A stretch of 64,000 bases of DNA from Curtobacterium sp. VKM Ac-2922 (GCF_022815645.1 NZ_JALGRO010000002.1:186001-250000); one strand, 5' to 3'. Shown: positions 1-8,469, counted from the stretch's first letter. The notes: a model not told the origin generated them from the letters alone. Translations and numbers: made by a program.

Positions 1-474
1 CAGGAACTCGAGCGGCGACGAGTTGACCCGCCACCCCACCGCCAGGCCCGTCACCATCATGATCACCATGGAGATCGTGTTGAGCACCAGGTCGCTGTTG
101 GTCCGGCCGACCAGCACCGCGGACGCCGACATCGGCAGGGTGCGGAACCGGTCGATGAGCCCTTCCTTCAGGTCCTGCGCCATCGCCGAGCCGGAGAACG
201 TGGCCCCGAACACGACCGTCTGCGCGAAGATCCCCGCCATCAGGAACTGCGTGTAGTCCGTCCCCTGCACGGCGATCGCGCCACCGTAGACCTGGCTGAA
301 CAGCAGCACGAACATGATCGGCTGCAGCACCGCGAACACGAGCATGTCCGGAGACCGCTTGATCTTGATCAGGTTGCGCTTGGTGACGGTCCAGCCGTCC
401 TCGAACCACACGGCCAGCGGCGCGGTGACGACGACGGGCAGCTGCCGACCGGGCGCGGTCACGGTGGCGGTCAT
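1..474 (-). CDS. ABC-2 type exporter permease, DrrB-like (partial)
   Basis: Membrane half of a drug or lipid-type ABC exporter; only the first 158 codons are in the window and the 3' part runs off the left edge. The visible part has a soluble N-terminus of about 35 residues (EDGWTVTKRNLIKIKRSP), then hydrophobic segments (MLVFAVLQPIMFVLLFSQVYGG and a second near residues 120-140). The motif TVTKRNLI before the first segment is typical of the DrrB/ABC2_membrane family. The ATG overlaps the stop of the upstream ATPase gene as ATGA, so the two are translationally coupled and surely form one transporter. Substrate is unknown; daunorubicin-type names for this family are homology labels only. Confidence 0.88.
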   Translation of the reverse strand, partial: MTATVTAPGRQLPVVVTAPLAVWFEDGWTVTKRNLIKIKRSPDMLVFAVLQPIMFVLLFSQVYGGAIAVQGTDYTQFLMAGIFAQTVVFGATFSGSAMAQDLKEGLIDRFRTLPMSASAVLVGRTNSDLVLNTISMVIMMVTGLAVGWRVNSSPLEFL

Positions 475-1571
475 CGGACCCGCTCCTCGGATGCGTCAGC
501 ACGACCGCGCGAGCGCGCAGCACCACCAGCACCGGCACCGGGACCGGCGCCAGCAGCAGCAGCACCCGAACGACCACCGACACTGGCGCCGGCAGCACCG
601 CCGGGCCCGTCGCCGTCGTCCTCGGTCGCCGCGTGCCCCGTCAGACGCAGGAACACGTCGTCGAGCGTGGGGCGTCGCATGCCGGCGTCGTGGAGTTCGA
701 TGCCCGCCTCGCCCAGGTCGGCGAGCACGCGCTGCAGCGCCGGGGGCCCGGCGTCGACTGCGATGCCGAACGTGCGCCCGTCGCCGGAGACCTCGACCGC
801 ACCCGTGCCGTACCGCCGCAGCACCGTCGTGGCCGCGTCGCCGTCGGCGTCGTCGACCAGCGTGACCACCACCCGGTGGCCGCCGACCTGGGCCTTGAGC
901 TGGTCGGCGGTTCCCTCGGCGATGACCGTGCCGTCGTCGATCACCGCGATGTCGTCGGCGAGCCGGTCGGCTTCTTCCAGGTACTGGGTTGTCAGCAGCA
1001 CGGTCGCGCCGTCGGCGACCAGACGCTCGATGATCCCCCAGAGCGCGAGTCGGCTGCGCGGGTCGAGTCCGGTCGTCGGTTCGTCGAGGAACAGCACGCT
1101 CGGGTTCATCACGAGCGCACCGGCCAGGTCGATCCGCCGCCGCATGCCGCCGGAGAACCCCTTGACGGGTCGGTCGCCGGCCTCGGACAGGTCGAACACG
1201 TCGATGAGCTCACGTGCCCGCTGCCGCGAGGCCCTGCCGCCCAGGTGGTAGAGCCGCCCGATCATCTCGAGGTTCTCGAACCCGGTCAGGTTCTCGTCGA
1301 CGGCGGCGTACTGCCCGGAGACGCCGATCGACCGCCGGGTGGCCTGGGGATCGGCGACGACGTCGATGCCCGCGATCGTGGCGGTGCCCGCGTCGGGCTT
1401 GATCAGGGTCGTCAGCACCTTGACCGTGGTGGTCTTGCCGGCGCCGTTGGGCCCGAGGAGCGCCATGACGGTGCCCTGCGGGACGGACAGGTCGAGGCCG
1501 GCGAGCGCGTGCACCGGCCCCGACTTGGATCGGTAGGTCTTGGTCAGCCCGGAGGCCTCGATGATGGCCAT
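471..1571 (-). CDS. ABC exporter ATPase, DrrA-like
   Basis: Energises the exporter whose permease follows. The ATPase domain occupies roughly residues 1-230: Walker A GPNGAGKTT, signature SGGMRRR, Walker B VLFLDEPTTGLDP and the H-loop region (TTQYLEE). A further 80 residues match the DUF4162-like tail of DrrA ATPases (ending DDVFLRLTGH). The last 45 residues are a Gly/Ala-rich low-complexity tail that is probably disordered. I chose the ATG at 1571 (MAIIEASGLTK) because AAGGAG lies 8 bases upstream; a start at 1601 would only add ten unconserved residues. The stop overlaps the permease start (ATGA). Confidence 0.93.
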   Translation of the reverse strand: MAIIEASGLTKTYRSKSGPVHALAGLDLSVPQGTVMALLGPNGAGKTTTVKVLTTLIKPDAGTATIAGIDVVADPQATRRSIGVSGQYAAVDENLTGFENLEMIGRLYHLGGRASRQRARELIDVFDLSEAGDRPVKGFSGGMRRRIDLAGALVMNPSVLFLDEPTTGLDPRSRLALWGIIERLVADGATVLLTTQYLEEADRLADDIAVIDDGTVIAEGTADQLKAQVGGHRVVVTLVDDADGDAATTVLRRYGTGAVEVSGDGRTFGIAVDAGPPALQRVLADLGEAGIELHDAGMRRPTLDDVFLRLTGHAATEDDGDGPGGAAGASVGGRSGAAAAGAGPGAGAGGAARSRGRADASEERVR

Positions 1572-1625
1572 GCCGCCACTCCTTCGTGGACCGTGCAACA
1601 AGGAAGGGTCGGCACCGGTCAGGCG

Positions 1626-2423
1626 TCAGATGTCGAATCCGCCGCCCATGTCGCCGCCGAAGTCGTCGAAGCCGCCGCCGCCTCCGAAGTCGGAGCCGCC
1701 GCCGTCGTCCCACGACGCGTTCTCGGCACCAGTGTCCCCCGAACCACCGTCACCCGCATCCCCCGATCCGGCGTCGTTGCCGCCGTCGCCCGAGGCGTCC
1801 GTCCCGCCGTCGAACCCGGAGGGGTCCGGCAGGAAGGCGCTCATCAGCGTCGAACCGATCACGTAGCCGGCCACGGTCCCCAGGATCGACGCGCCGAGCA
1901 TCCCGCCGAACGACGGACCCTGGCGCTGGCCGAACCCGCCGCCCATGCCGCCGCGACCGTTCATGCCACCGTTCATGCCGCCGAGCGAGCGCTCCATGAA
2001 GCCGGGCTGCCGGATCTCGGAGCGGGTCGCCGCCTGTGCCAGCGAGCGTGGGTCGTCGCCGCGCGGGGCCTCGCCCGCGGGGGCGGTGCGGGTGAACTCG
2101 TCGTAGACCATGCGGCGCTGCTCGGGCGTCAGGCGCTCGAAGGCCTCGGCGTGGACCTCTTCGATGCGCTCGGGCGGCGCGGTCTTCAGCAGGTAGCGGT
2201 ACCGCTCGACGGCCTGTTCGTCCTCGGAGCGCGCACCACCCGGACCAGCGACCCCACCCGGGGCGCCGGCACCGGGAACGGGCGCTGCGTTGTACGACTG
2301 CTGGCCGTACTGGTAGCCCTGCTGCTGGGGCTGCCCCCAGGTCGGCTGCTGCGGCTGCTGCGCGTTCCAGCCCTGCTGCTGCGATCGGTCCTCACGGCCG
2401 AGCAGGCGGTCGAGGAATCCCAT
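1626..2423 (-). CDS. Hypothetical Gly/Gln-rich protein with one membrane segment
   Basis: Function not recognised. The protein of 265 residues begins MGFLDRLLGRED, continues with a Gln/Gly/Tyr-rich stretch (QQQGWNAQQPQQPTW), then a charged helical domain at about residues 75-140 (AVERYRYLLKTAPPERIEEV, LTPEQRRMVYDEFTR), a Met/Gly-rich linker, a short hydrophobic segment (LGASILGTVAGYVIGSTLMSAF), and an Asp/Gly/Ser-rich tail ending GGDMGGGFDI. The ATG at 2423 follows AAGGAG at a good distance. It sits 54 bases upstream of the exporter ATPase start and may share its transcript. The mix of a helical domain and disordered tails suggests an anchored scaffold protein, but that is inference only. Confidence 0.75.
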   Translation of the reverse strand: MGFLDRLLGREDRSQQQGWNAQQPQQPTWGQPQQQGYQYGQQSYNAAPVPGAGAPGGVAGPGGARSEDEQAVERYRYLLKTAPPERIEEVHAEAFERLTPEQRRMVYDEFTRTAPAGEAPRGDDPRSLAQAATRSEIRQPGFMERSLGGMNGGMNGRGGMGGGFGQRQGPSFGGMLGASILGTVAGYVIGSTLMSAFLPDPSGFDGGTDASGDGGNDAGSGDAGDGGSGDTGAENASWDDGGGSDFGGGGGFDDFGGDMGGGFDI

Positions 2424-2536
2424 GGCGTTGCTCCTTCGGCACGGACACGGTGTCCGTGGAGTTGCCACAGTAGGGTCGCCGGACGACCGGTGACTGTGTG
2501 GCCGCACAGAATGCGGTGGACGTCACCACCGAACGG

Positions 2537-2579
2537 CCTGGAGGCGCGGGGCGGGCCCGCCACGCGCCTCCCGTCCGAT
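2537..2579 (-). terminator. Hairpin of the GGAGGC[C/G]CGG element after the fusion gene
   Basis: GGAGGCGCG (2540-2548) pairs with CGCGCCTCC (2563-2571) across a GC-rich loop that is itself partly palindromic (GCGGGCCCGC). It lies 3 bases past the stop of the GDPD/IMPase gene, on the transcript side, so it could terminate the importer operon. There is no T-tract, as is common in high-GC actinobacteria. It is one copy of the dispersed palindrome family described in the findings. Confidence 0.5.
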
Positions 2580-2582
2580 GCG

Positions 2583-4160
2583 TCAGCGGGCGGCGCGGAG
2601 CGCCCCCACCCACACCTGGTGCAGTTCGTCGGCGGCTCCGGGGTGGGCCACCAGGAACGGCGCACCGAGCTCGGGGAAGCCGGACACCGGACCGTCCTCG
2701 GTCATCACGACGCCGCCTGCCTCGTGGACGAGCAGCACCGCGGCGCCGTGGTCCACCGGGTTGAACGACGACACGCAGCCGCCGATCCCCCGACCGGCCG
2801 CGACCTGCGCGATCGTCAGCGTGCCGGAGCCCTGCACCCGCAGCGTGCAGGACCGGGCGGCGAGCGCGTCGAGGAACGCGCCGAAGCCCGGCCACGGCAG
2901 GTGCCCGTCGAGCTCGGTGCCGACGACGGCGCCCGCCAACGGCCGAGGCACGTCGTCGAGCCGGAGCTGCCGGTCGCGGATCGTGGCACCGCGACCACGA
3001 CGGGCCTCGAGCACCTCGCCCCGCCACGGGTCCGCGACGACGCCCACGACGGGTCGGCCGCTGCGGGTCAGACAGAGCGACATGCTGGTCCACGGGATGC
3101 CGTTCGCCAGGTTCGTCGTGCCGTCGACGGGGTCGAGGTACCAGCGGTGCTTGTCGCCGGGGGCCTCGCCGTACTCCTCGCCGGTGAACCCGTGCGTCGG
3201 GAAGGCAGCGCGGACCCGACCGCGGACGTGCTGCTCGACGAGCCGGTCGACGTCGGTCACCAGGTCGGCTGCGTGTGCCTTCGTCGTGATCGTGCCGACG
3301 GGGTGCTCGCGCGTGAAGGCGATGACCTCGTGCGCGATCCGGTGTGCCAGGGCCTGGGCCCGTGATGCCACCTCGGTCTCGGTCGGCTCGCGCGCGGGCT
3401 CCGGCCAACCGTCACGCTCGGCGGCGGCCATGGCGGCACGGACCAGCGCCAGGTCGTTCGTCGTGATCGAGTCGGCACCGAGCCGGGCGGCCCACAGCGC
3501 GGGTTCCGGGTCGTCGACCGTCCACACGGACACCTGCAGTCCGAGGTCGTGCGCCGCCCGGACCGTGCGCGGGGTCAGGAACGCGACGTCGAGGTTGAGC
3601 GTCGACGGGGTCAGGTCGACCAGGTCGGCGGGCGTCGGCGGTTCGAGCGACTCCCACGCAAGCCAGACGTCGGCGTCCGGCAGGACCGTGCGCACGGCGT
3701 GCATGGCGTCGGGCGCCCCGCACCAGGCGACGGTGACCGACGCCGTGGAGCCCGCGACGGTGGCGGCGGCGACCACGGCGTCCACGGGGTCGGTCAGGTC
3801 GACGAGCAGCACCGACCGGCAGCCGTCGAGCCGCTCGAGCACGGCGTCGAGCCGCGGGATGCGGTCGAGGCCGTTGCCCAGCCGGGCCACGTCGCACCAC
3901 GCGACCTCCGACACGCGGCGTGCGTCGCCCCACAGCCGGCCGAGGGTCTCGTCGTGCACCAGCACGGCGACCCCGTCGGCGGTGCGCCGGACGTCGACCT
4001 CGATCGTGTCGGCCCCGAGCGCCTCGGCGACCGCGACGGCGGGCAGGGTGTTCTCGCGGCGGACACGCGGCGCACCGCGGTGGGCGACCAGGCGCGGCAG
4101 GCGTACACGGGACCGCGCGCCGTGCTCGGCGTCGACCGTCGGCAGCGTCTCGGTGCTCAT
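2583..4160 (-). CDS. Glycerophosphodiester phosphodiesterase / inositol monophosphatase fusion
   Basis: Two enzymes in one 525-residue chain. Residues about 20-245 are a GDPD TIM barrel: H27-R28-G29, E36-N37, E54-x-D56 and H69-D70 match the catalytic and metal ligands of that family. Residues about 262-520 are an IMPase-type phosphatase: E328-E329, then D343-P-V-D346-G347-T348-T, and the late NPVDHGAA motif. No signal peptide, so it acts in the cytoplasm. The ATG overlaps the stop of the ATPase gene (ATGA), making it the last gene of the importer operon. Chemically the pair would turn a glycerophospho-alcohol into free products, for example glycerophosphoinositol to glycerol, inositol and phosphate; substrate is inferred. 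The phosphatase half could instead act on 3'-phosphoadenosine or fructose bisphosphate-type substrates. Confidence 0.93.
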   Translation of the reverse strand: MSTETLPTVDAEHGARSRVRLPRLVAHRGAPRVRRENTLPAVAVAEALGADTIEVDVRRTADGVAVLVHDETLGRLWGDARRVSEVAWCDVARLGNGLDRIPRLDAVLERLDGCRSVLLVDLTDPVDAVVAAATVAGSTASVTVAWCGAPDAMHAVRTVLPDADVWLAWESLEPPTPADLVDLTPSTLNLDVAFLTPRTVRAAHDLGLQVSVWTVDDPEPALWAARLGADSITTNDLALVRAAMAAAERDGWPEPAREPTETEVASRAQALAHRIAHEVIAFTREHPVGTITTKAHAADLVTDVDRLVEQHVRGRVRAAFPTHGFTGEEYGEAPGDKHRWYLDPVDGTTNLANGIPWTSMSLCLTRSGRPVVGVVADPWRGEVLEARRGRGATIRDRQLRLDDVPRPLAGAVVGTELDGHLPWPGFGAFLDALAARSCTLRVQGSGTLTIAQVAAGRGIGGCVSSFNPVDHGAAVLLVHEAGGVVMTEDGPVSGFPELGAPFLVAHPGAADELHQVWVGALRAAR

Positions 4161-5248
4161 CGAGGGCCCTCCACCAGTGCGCCGTCGCGGTAGACCAGCA
4201 CCGACCCGAGCCGGACGCCCGTGGTGCTGCCGATCACTGGCGGCGCACCGGTCACGAACGACCGCAGCTCGGCGTCACCGGCGGCGAGCACGACCTCGGC
4301 GAAGTGCCCGCGCATGAGCACACGGGTGACGGTCGCCGTGACGGTCGAGTCCGGCACGAGCGTGACCTCCTCCGGTCGGACGAGGACCTCGTCCCCGTCG
4401 GCGATCGGCGTGCGCACGTCGGCCAGGAACGCGCCGCGCACGAAGCTGGTGGCACCGATGAACGAGGCCACGAACCGGGTGGCGGGCCGGGCGTACAGGT
4501 CGGTCGGCGACGCCACCTGCTCGATCCGGCCGTCGTGCATCACCGCGATCCGGTCCGACACGCTGAGCGCCTCGTCCTGGTCGTGCGTGACGATCACGGT
4601 CGTGATGCCCAGGCGCTGCTGGATCCGGCGGATCTCGTCGCGGACGCTCACCCGCAGCTTGGCGTCGAGGTTCGACAGCGGCTCGTCGAGCAGCAGCACG
4701 TCGGGCTCCTGCACGATCGCCCGCGCCAGGGCGACGCGCTGCTGCTCGCCACCCGAGATCGCGGTCGGCTTCGACCCGGCGTGGTGCGTCAGCCCGACCA
4801 GCTCGAGGGCTTCGCGCACGCGTTCGGCCGTGCGCTGCTTGGACACGCGGCGGGTGCGGAGCGGGAACGCCACGTTCTGCGTGACGGTCATGTGCGGCCA
4901 GAGGGCGTAGTTCTGGAACACCATCGCACTCGGACGGCGCTCCGGTCCCAGGTCGGTGACGTCGGCGCCGCCCATCGTCACGGTGCCGCCGTCGACCGGC
5001 AGGAAGCCGGCCACCATGCGGAGCGTGGTCGTCTTGCCGCAGCCGGACGGGCCGAGCAGCGAGACGAGCTCACCCTTCGCCACGTCGAGGTCGATGCCGG
5101 CGACGACGTCGCGGCCGCCGAGGAACTTGGTCAGTCCCCGCAGCGCGAGCCCGCCGCCGGTGCGGCCGTCGGTGGTCCGGCCGTCGGTGGGCCGTCCGCC
5201 GGTCTGGAGGCTCGGTGCGGGGTCCGCGACGAGCGTTGCGTCCGTCAT
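4157..5248 (-). CDS. ABC importer ATPase, PotA/FbpC/UgpC type
   Basis: Nucleotide-binding subunit of the importer encoded upstream. Walker A GPSGCGKTT, signature SGGEQQRVALARA, Walker B VLLLDEPLSNLDAKLR and the H-loop THDQDEA are intact, followed by a C-terminal TOBE-like domain (VLVRPEEVTLVPD). The first 35 residues are a low-complexity Gly/Arg/Thr tail (TDGRTTDGRTGGG). I chose the ATG at 5248 because AAAGG lies 7 bases upstream; an in-frame ATG at 5278 overlaps the preceding permease stop as ATGA but has no ribosome site of its own. The family serves polyamine, iron, glycerol-3-phosphate and phosphonate importers, so the ATPase alone does not fix the substrate. Confidence 0.93.
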   Translation of the reverse strand: MTDATLVADPAPSLQTGGRPTDGRTTDGRTGGGLALRGLTKFLGGRDVVAGIDLDVAKGELVSLLGPSGCGKTTTLRMVAGFLPVDGGTVTMGGADVTDLGPERRPSAMVFQNYALWPHMTVTQNVAFPLRTRRVSKQRTAERVREALELVGLTHHAGSKPTAISGGEQQRVALARAIVQEPDVLLLDEPLSNLDAKLRVSVRDEIRRIQQRLGITTVIVTHDQDEALSVSDRIAVMHDGRIEQVASPTDLYARPATRFVASFIGATSFVRGAFLADVRTPIADGDEVLVRPEEVTLVPDSTVTATVTRVLMRGHFAEVVLAAGDAELRSFVTGAPPVIGSTTGVRLGSVLVYRDGALVEGPR

Positions 5249-5274
5249 GGGGTCGCCTTTCGTGCTGGGAGTGG

Positions 5275-6087
5275 TCATCGGATCTGGAACCCGTCCGCCA
5301 GGCGGCCGCCCATGATGTGCTTGCGGGCCAGGGTCATGAGCACCACGGACGGGATGCTCAGCGCGATCGCGAACACCGCCGACACCTGCCGCGGCGAGTT
5401 CAGGACGAGCGAGTACATCGCGGTCGGCATGGTCATGTACGTCGGGGCGCCGACCAGGTAGGTGCCCTGGGCCTCGTCGAACGAGGCCAGGAAGCTCATC
5501 ACCATCGCGACGAGGATGCCCGGCCAGGCGATCGGGAGCGTGACGGACCAGAACGTGCGCCAGCGACCTGCCCCGGCGTCGCGCGCGGCCTCTTCGAGGG
5601 AGCGCGGCACGGCCGAGAACGCCGCCGCGGGCAGCCACGTCATGAACACGACGCAACCGAGCACGTGCACGATGAGGATGCCGGTCACGGTGTTCATCAG
5701 GTTCAGCGCGGTGAACATCGCCGACATCGTGACGAACAGGCCCATCTTCGGGAAGGCGTTCGTGGCGAACAGCCCGACGAGCACCAGCCGGCGTCCGGGG
5801 AACTCGATCCGGCTGATCGCCCACGCAGCGGGCAGGCAGACCACCGCGGCGATCAGGACGGTCAGCGGTGCCAGCACGAGCGAGTTCTGCACGGCGACGG
5901 CGAGGGACGGGTCCTGGAACACGGTCCCCCACCACGACAGGGTCCACCCGTCGGGCAGCAGGTTCGGGTACGTCCAGCTGGTGGCGAAGGCCCGGACGGC
6001 CAGCCACAGCAGGGGGCCGGCGATGAACACGGCCAGGACGACGGCGGTCGCCCAGACCAGTGCGGTGCCGGTGAGGCGCTTGATCAT
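5275..6087 (-). CDS. ABC importer permease, second subunit
   Basis: Binding-protein-dependent transport permease of 270 residues with about six membrane segments. The cytoplasmic EAA loop is clear: EEAARDAGAGRWRTFWSVTLPIAWPG. The start ATG (MIKRLTGTALVWATAVVLAV) overlaps the stop of the first permease as ATGA, so the two membrane subunits are coupled in translation and probably form a heterodimer. Its relatives are PotC, UgpE and PhnV-like proteins of the MetI superfamily. Confidence 0.92.
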   Translation of the reverse strand: MIKRLTGTALVWATAVVLAVFIAGPLLWLAVRAFATSWTYPNLLPDGWTLSWWGTVFQDPSLAVAVQNSLVLAPLTVLIAAVVCLPAAWAISRIEFPGRRLVLVGLFATNAFPKMGLFVTMSAMFTALNLMNTVTGILIVHVLGCVVFMTWLPAAAFSAVPRSLEEAARDAGAGRWRTFWSVTLPIAWPGILVAMVMSFLASFDEAQGTYLVGAPTYMTMPTAMYSLVLNSPRQVSAVFAIALSIPSVVLMTLARKHIMGGRLADGFQIR

Positions 6088-7109
6088 CGCTGTCCCTTCC
6101 CGAGCTCGCGCGCGTTCGAGCGCACGGTGGACCGGAGGTAGAAGACGCTGGCAGCTGCGGCGAACGCGAACACGATGAACGCCATCGCGGTGGACTGCTG
6201 CGGCCGGTTGTACGACTGGAAGTACTTGGAGATGTCGACGCCGAGCATCGACGGGGCGTTCGGACCGGTGAAGTACGGCACCGTGAACGACCCGAGCACA
6301 CCGATCACGGTGAACGTCGTCGCGATGACGATGGGCGTCGCGGCCATCGGCAGCAGGACCTGCCACACGACGCGCCACGTGCTGGCACCGGCGTCCTTCG
6401 CGGCCTCGATCAGGGCGTCGGGTGTGCCCTGCAGCGCCCCGGCGATCATGAGCACGGCGAACGGCAGACTGGTCCAGACGCTGCCGAACACGACCGCGAC
6501 GAGCGTGTAGCCCCACACCGGCACGTCGATGCCCACCTGGGCGCCGGCGCTGCGCAGGAACCCCTGCGCGTCGGTGAACGTCAGGATCGACCAGCTCGCG
6601 ATCACCACGGGGACGAAGATCGGCACGACGGCCAGCACGCTGAGTGTCCGGCCGAGGAACCCGCCGCGCAGCCGCAGGATCACGGCGATCAGCACGGCGA
6701 GCGCGATCGTCAGTCCGGTCGAGGCGACCGTGACCCCGATCGTGGCGCCGAGGTCGCGCAGGAACGTGGGGTTGCCGAGCAGCGTTCCGTACACCCCGAA
6801 CGAGAACCCGCGCACGGTGTCCTGGCCGATGTCGGCGAGCGCCTGGTTCAGCCCGCCGGTGAACCCGAGGCTGAACAGGGCGGCGTTGACCACCGGCACG
6901 CCGACGAACAGCACGACCACCAGCACCGGGGCGGTGACGAGCGCGATGCCCTGCAGGCGCCGGCGGCGCTCCAGCCGCTGCTGGACCGTGCGCCGGTCGG
7001 TCGGGTCGGTGGCGCCCTGGGCTGGGGCGGGGACGGGCGAGAGGCCCGTGGCGGAGTCGCCACGGGCCTCCCGGTCGAGCGCCGGGCCGTTCGGGACGGT
7101 CTGGGTCAC
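6084..7109 (-). CDS. ABC importer permease, first subunit
   Basis: Permease of 341 residues. A cytoplasmic N-terminal tail of about 55 charged residues precedes the first membrane helix (GIALVTAPVLVVVLFVGVPVV). The EAA loop reads IEAAKDAGASTWRVVWQVLLPM. The start is GTG at 7109 (VTQTVPNGPALD), which overlaps the stop of the binding-protein gene as GTGA. Longer frames upstream run through that gene and are not credible. Together with its partner it forms the membrane channel of the importer. Confidence 0.92.
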   Translation of the reverse strand: MTQTVPNGPALDREARGDSATGLSPVPAPAQGATDPTDRRTVQQRLERRRRLQGIALVTAPVLVVVLFVGVPVVNAALFSLGFTGGLNQALADIGQDTVRGFSFGVYGTLLGNPTFLRDLGATIGVTVASTGLTIALAVLIAVILRLRGGFLGRTLSVLAVVPIFVPVVIASWSILTFTDAQGFLRSAGAQVGIDVPVWGYTLVAVVFGSVWTSLPFAVLMIAGALQGTPDALIEAAKDAGASTWRVVWQVLLPMAATPIVIATTFTVIGVLGSFTVPYFTGPNAPSMLGVDISKYFQSYNRPQQSTAMAFIVFAFAAAASVFYLRSTVRSNARELGKGQR

Positions 7110-8266
7110 TGCGGGACCTTCGCGTCCCACGCCGCGTTCATGTCGGCGGCGAACTCGCTCTGGAAGCCGAGGCGGAGCTTCGACGGGTCGGCCTTCGAGA
7201 ACTGCTCGGCGACGCTCGACGGCAGCGAGCTGAGCGGGATGACCGGGTAGCCGGACACGGCGTTCGCGACGAGCTGCTGTCCCTTCGAGGACAGGACGAA
7301 GTCGGCGAGTTCCTCGGCGGCCTGCTTCTTGGCCTTCGGCTCGGTCTTCGGGATGCCGAGGTAGCTCGCGCTGCCCGTGAACGTCGGGTCGGAGATCTGC
7401 GTGAACGCGATGTCCTTGCCGATCGTGCCGGCCTTCTGCGCGGTGATGAACTGGTCGCTCCACACCGGGGCCATGGCGATCTGGCCGGAGCCGAGCATCT
7501 GCAGCACCTGGTCGTTGCCGTTCGGGTAGACGCCCTTCTGGTACATCGACGGGCCGAGGTCCTTGAGCGTGGCGAAGCCCTCGTCCCACTTCGACTCGAG
7601 CGACTTGTCGTACGTCGTCTGCATCGTGGACTGCTCGCTCTTCGACAGGTACTTCGCCAGGACCGTCATCACGAACGAACCACCCGAACCGCCCGAGGAC
7701 GGCGAGTTGTAGGCGAACTGACCGGGGTTGTCCTTGATCCACGACAGCAGGGCGTCAAGGGTCTTCGGCGGCGTCGACACCTTCTTGGTGTCGTACGCCA
7801 GCAGCACGCTCGATGCGCGGTACGGGATGGCCCGGTCGCCGCCCTGCTGCTTCGTCGCCTTCGGCACGTTGGCCAGGTTCGGGATCGCGCTGTCGTCGAC
7901 CGTCGCCATCAGGCCGGCCTTGCCCGCGGTGGTGACGAAGCCGGCGTCGACCAGGTCGTAGGCCACGGTCTTGTCGGCCTTGACCGCGGTCGCCAGGTTG
8001 GCCTGGGTCTGCGCGTCGTGCTCGCCGTGCAGGTCGATGCTGGTGCGGACGGAGATCTTCGGGTGCTGCTTCTCGAAGGCGGGGATGAGCGACTTGTCCC
8101 AGAGGTCCTGGACGTTCGTGTCGCCGCTGATGAACACGGTGAGGCTGGTGCTGCCGGTGTCGCTGTCGGCGCTGTCGTTCGCGGCGTTGGCGCTCTGGAC
8201 GCAGCCGGACAGTGCGACGGTGGCGACGGCGGCGATCGCGAGGCCGGCGAGGGCTCGGGTCTTCAC
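7106..8266 (-). CDS. ABC importer solute-binding lipoprotein
   Basis: First gene of the five-gene importer operon and its substrate receptor. The signal peptide MKTRALAGLAIAAVATVALSGC ends in a lipobox (LSGC), so the mature protein is lipid-anchored outside the membrane. The body resembles the SBP_bac_8/PotD-like fold used for polyamines, iron, 2-aminoethylphosphonate and phosphodiesters (TVFISGDTNVQDLWDKSLIPAFEKQ near the N-terminus). The start is GTG at 8266 with GGGAG 9 bases upstream. A perfect 20-bp palindrome lies 113 bases upstream of the start. No substrate can be read from sequence; the GDPD/IMPase partner makes a glycerophosphodiester the leading idea. Confidence 0.92.
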   Translation of the reverse strand: MKTRALAGLAIAAVATVALSGCVQSANAANDSADSDTGSTSLTVFISGDTNVQDLWDKSLIPAFEKQHPKISVRTSIDLHGEHDAQTQANLATAVKADKTVAYDLVDAGFVTTAGKAGLMATVDDSAIPNLANVPKATKQQGGDRAIPYRASSVLLAYDTKKVSTPPKTLDALLSWIKDNPGQFAYNSPSSGGSGGSFVMTVLAKYLSKSEQSTMQTTYDKSLESKWDEGFATLKDLGPSMYQKGVYPNGNDQVLQMLGSGQIAMAPVWSDQFITAQKAGTIGKDIAFTQISDPTFTGSASYLGIPKTEPKAKKQAAEELADFVLSSKGQQLVANAVSGYPVIPLSSLPSSVAEQFSKADPSKLRLGFQSEFAADMNAAWDAKVPQ

Positions 8267-8292
8267 GGCGGTGGTCTCCCTGGTTCGTGGGG

Positions 8293-8340
8293 TGGTGCGT
8301 GGGGGTGTGGTGCGTGGGGGTGTCGTGCGTGTGGGGGTCG
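8293..8340. repeat. Tandem 15-bp repeats in the importer leader
   Basis: TGGTGCGTGGGGGTG occurs exactly twice (8293-8307, 8308-8322), followed by a degenerate third copy at 8323-8340. The array lies in the untranslated leader between the operator-like palindrome and the binding-protein start; on the transcribed strand it reads as C-rich CACCCCCACGCACCA units. Confidence 0.8.
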
Positions 8341-8378
8341 TGCTCGGGGTGTGGAGCGTGGTGTCGTCTGGGCGTGCC

Positions 8379-8398
8379 GTGCGGGAACGTTCCCGCAC
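8379..8398. promoter_or_regulatory. Perfect 20-bp palindrome, probable LacI-family operator
   Basis: GTGCGGGAACGTTCCCGCAC is a perfect palindrome with a central CG, the usual form of LacI/GalR operators. It lies 113 bases upstream of the importer's first gene and is the only such site noticed in the stretch. A LacI-family gene lies 1.8 kb away at 10160-11173 and is the natural candidate to bind it. Direct evidence is the palindrome; the pairing with that regulator is inference. Confidence 0.6.
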
Positions 8399-8469
8399 TG
8401 TGGTCGAGTGTGACGCGGCCCGGTGAACTCCCGGTGCCGCCGCAGTGCCGCCTCGGTGAACTCGTGCCC

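Noticed and set aside
4157-8266. Firm assignment of the importer to 2-aminoethylphosphonate, iron or polyamines
   Set aside because: All subunits fit several substrate classes; the only specific clue is the coupled GDPD/IMPase enzyme, so the substrate is left open.
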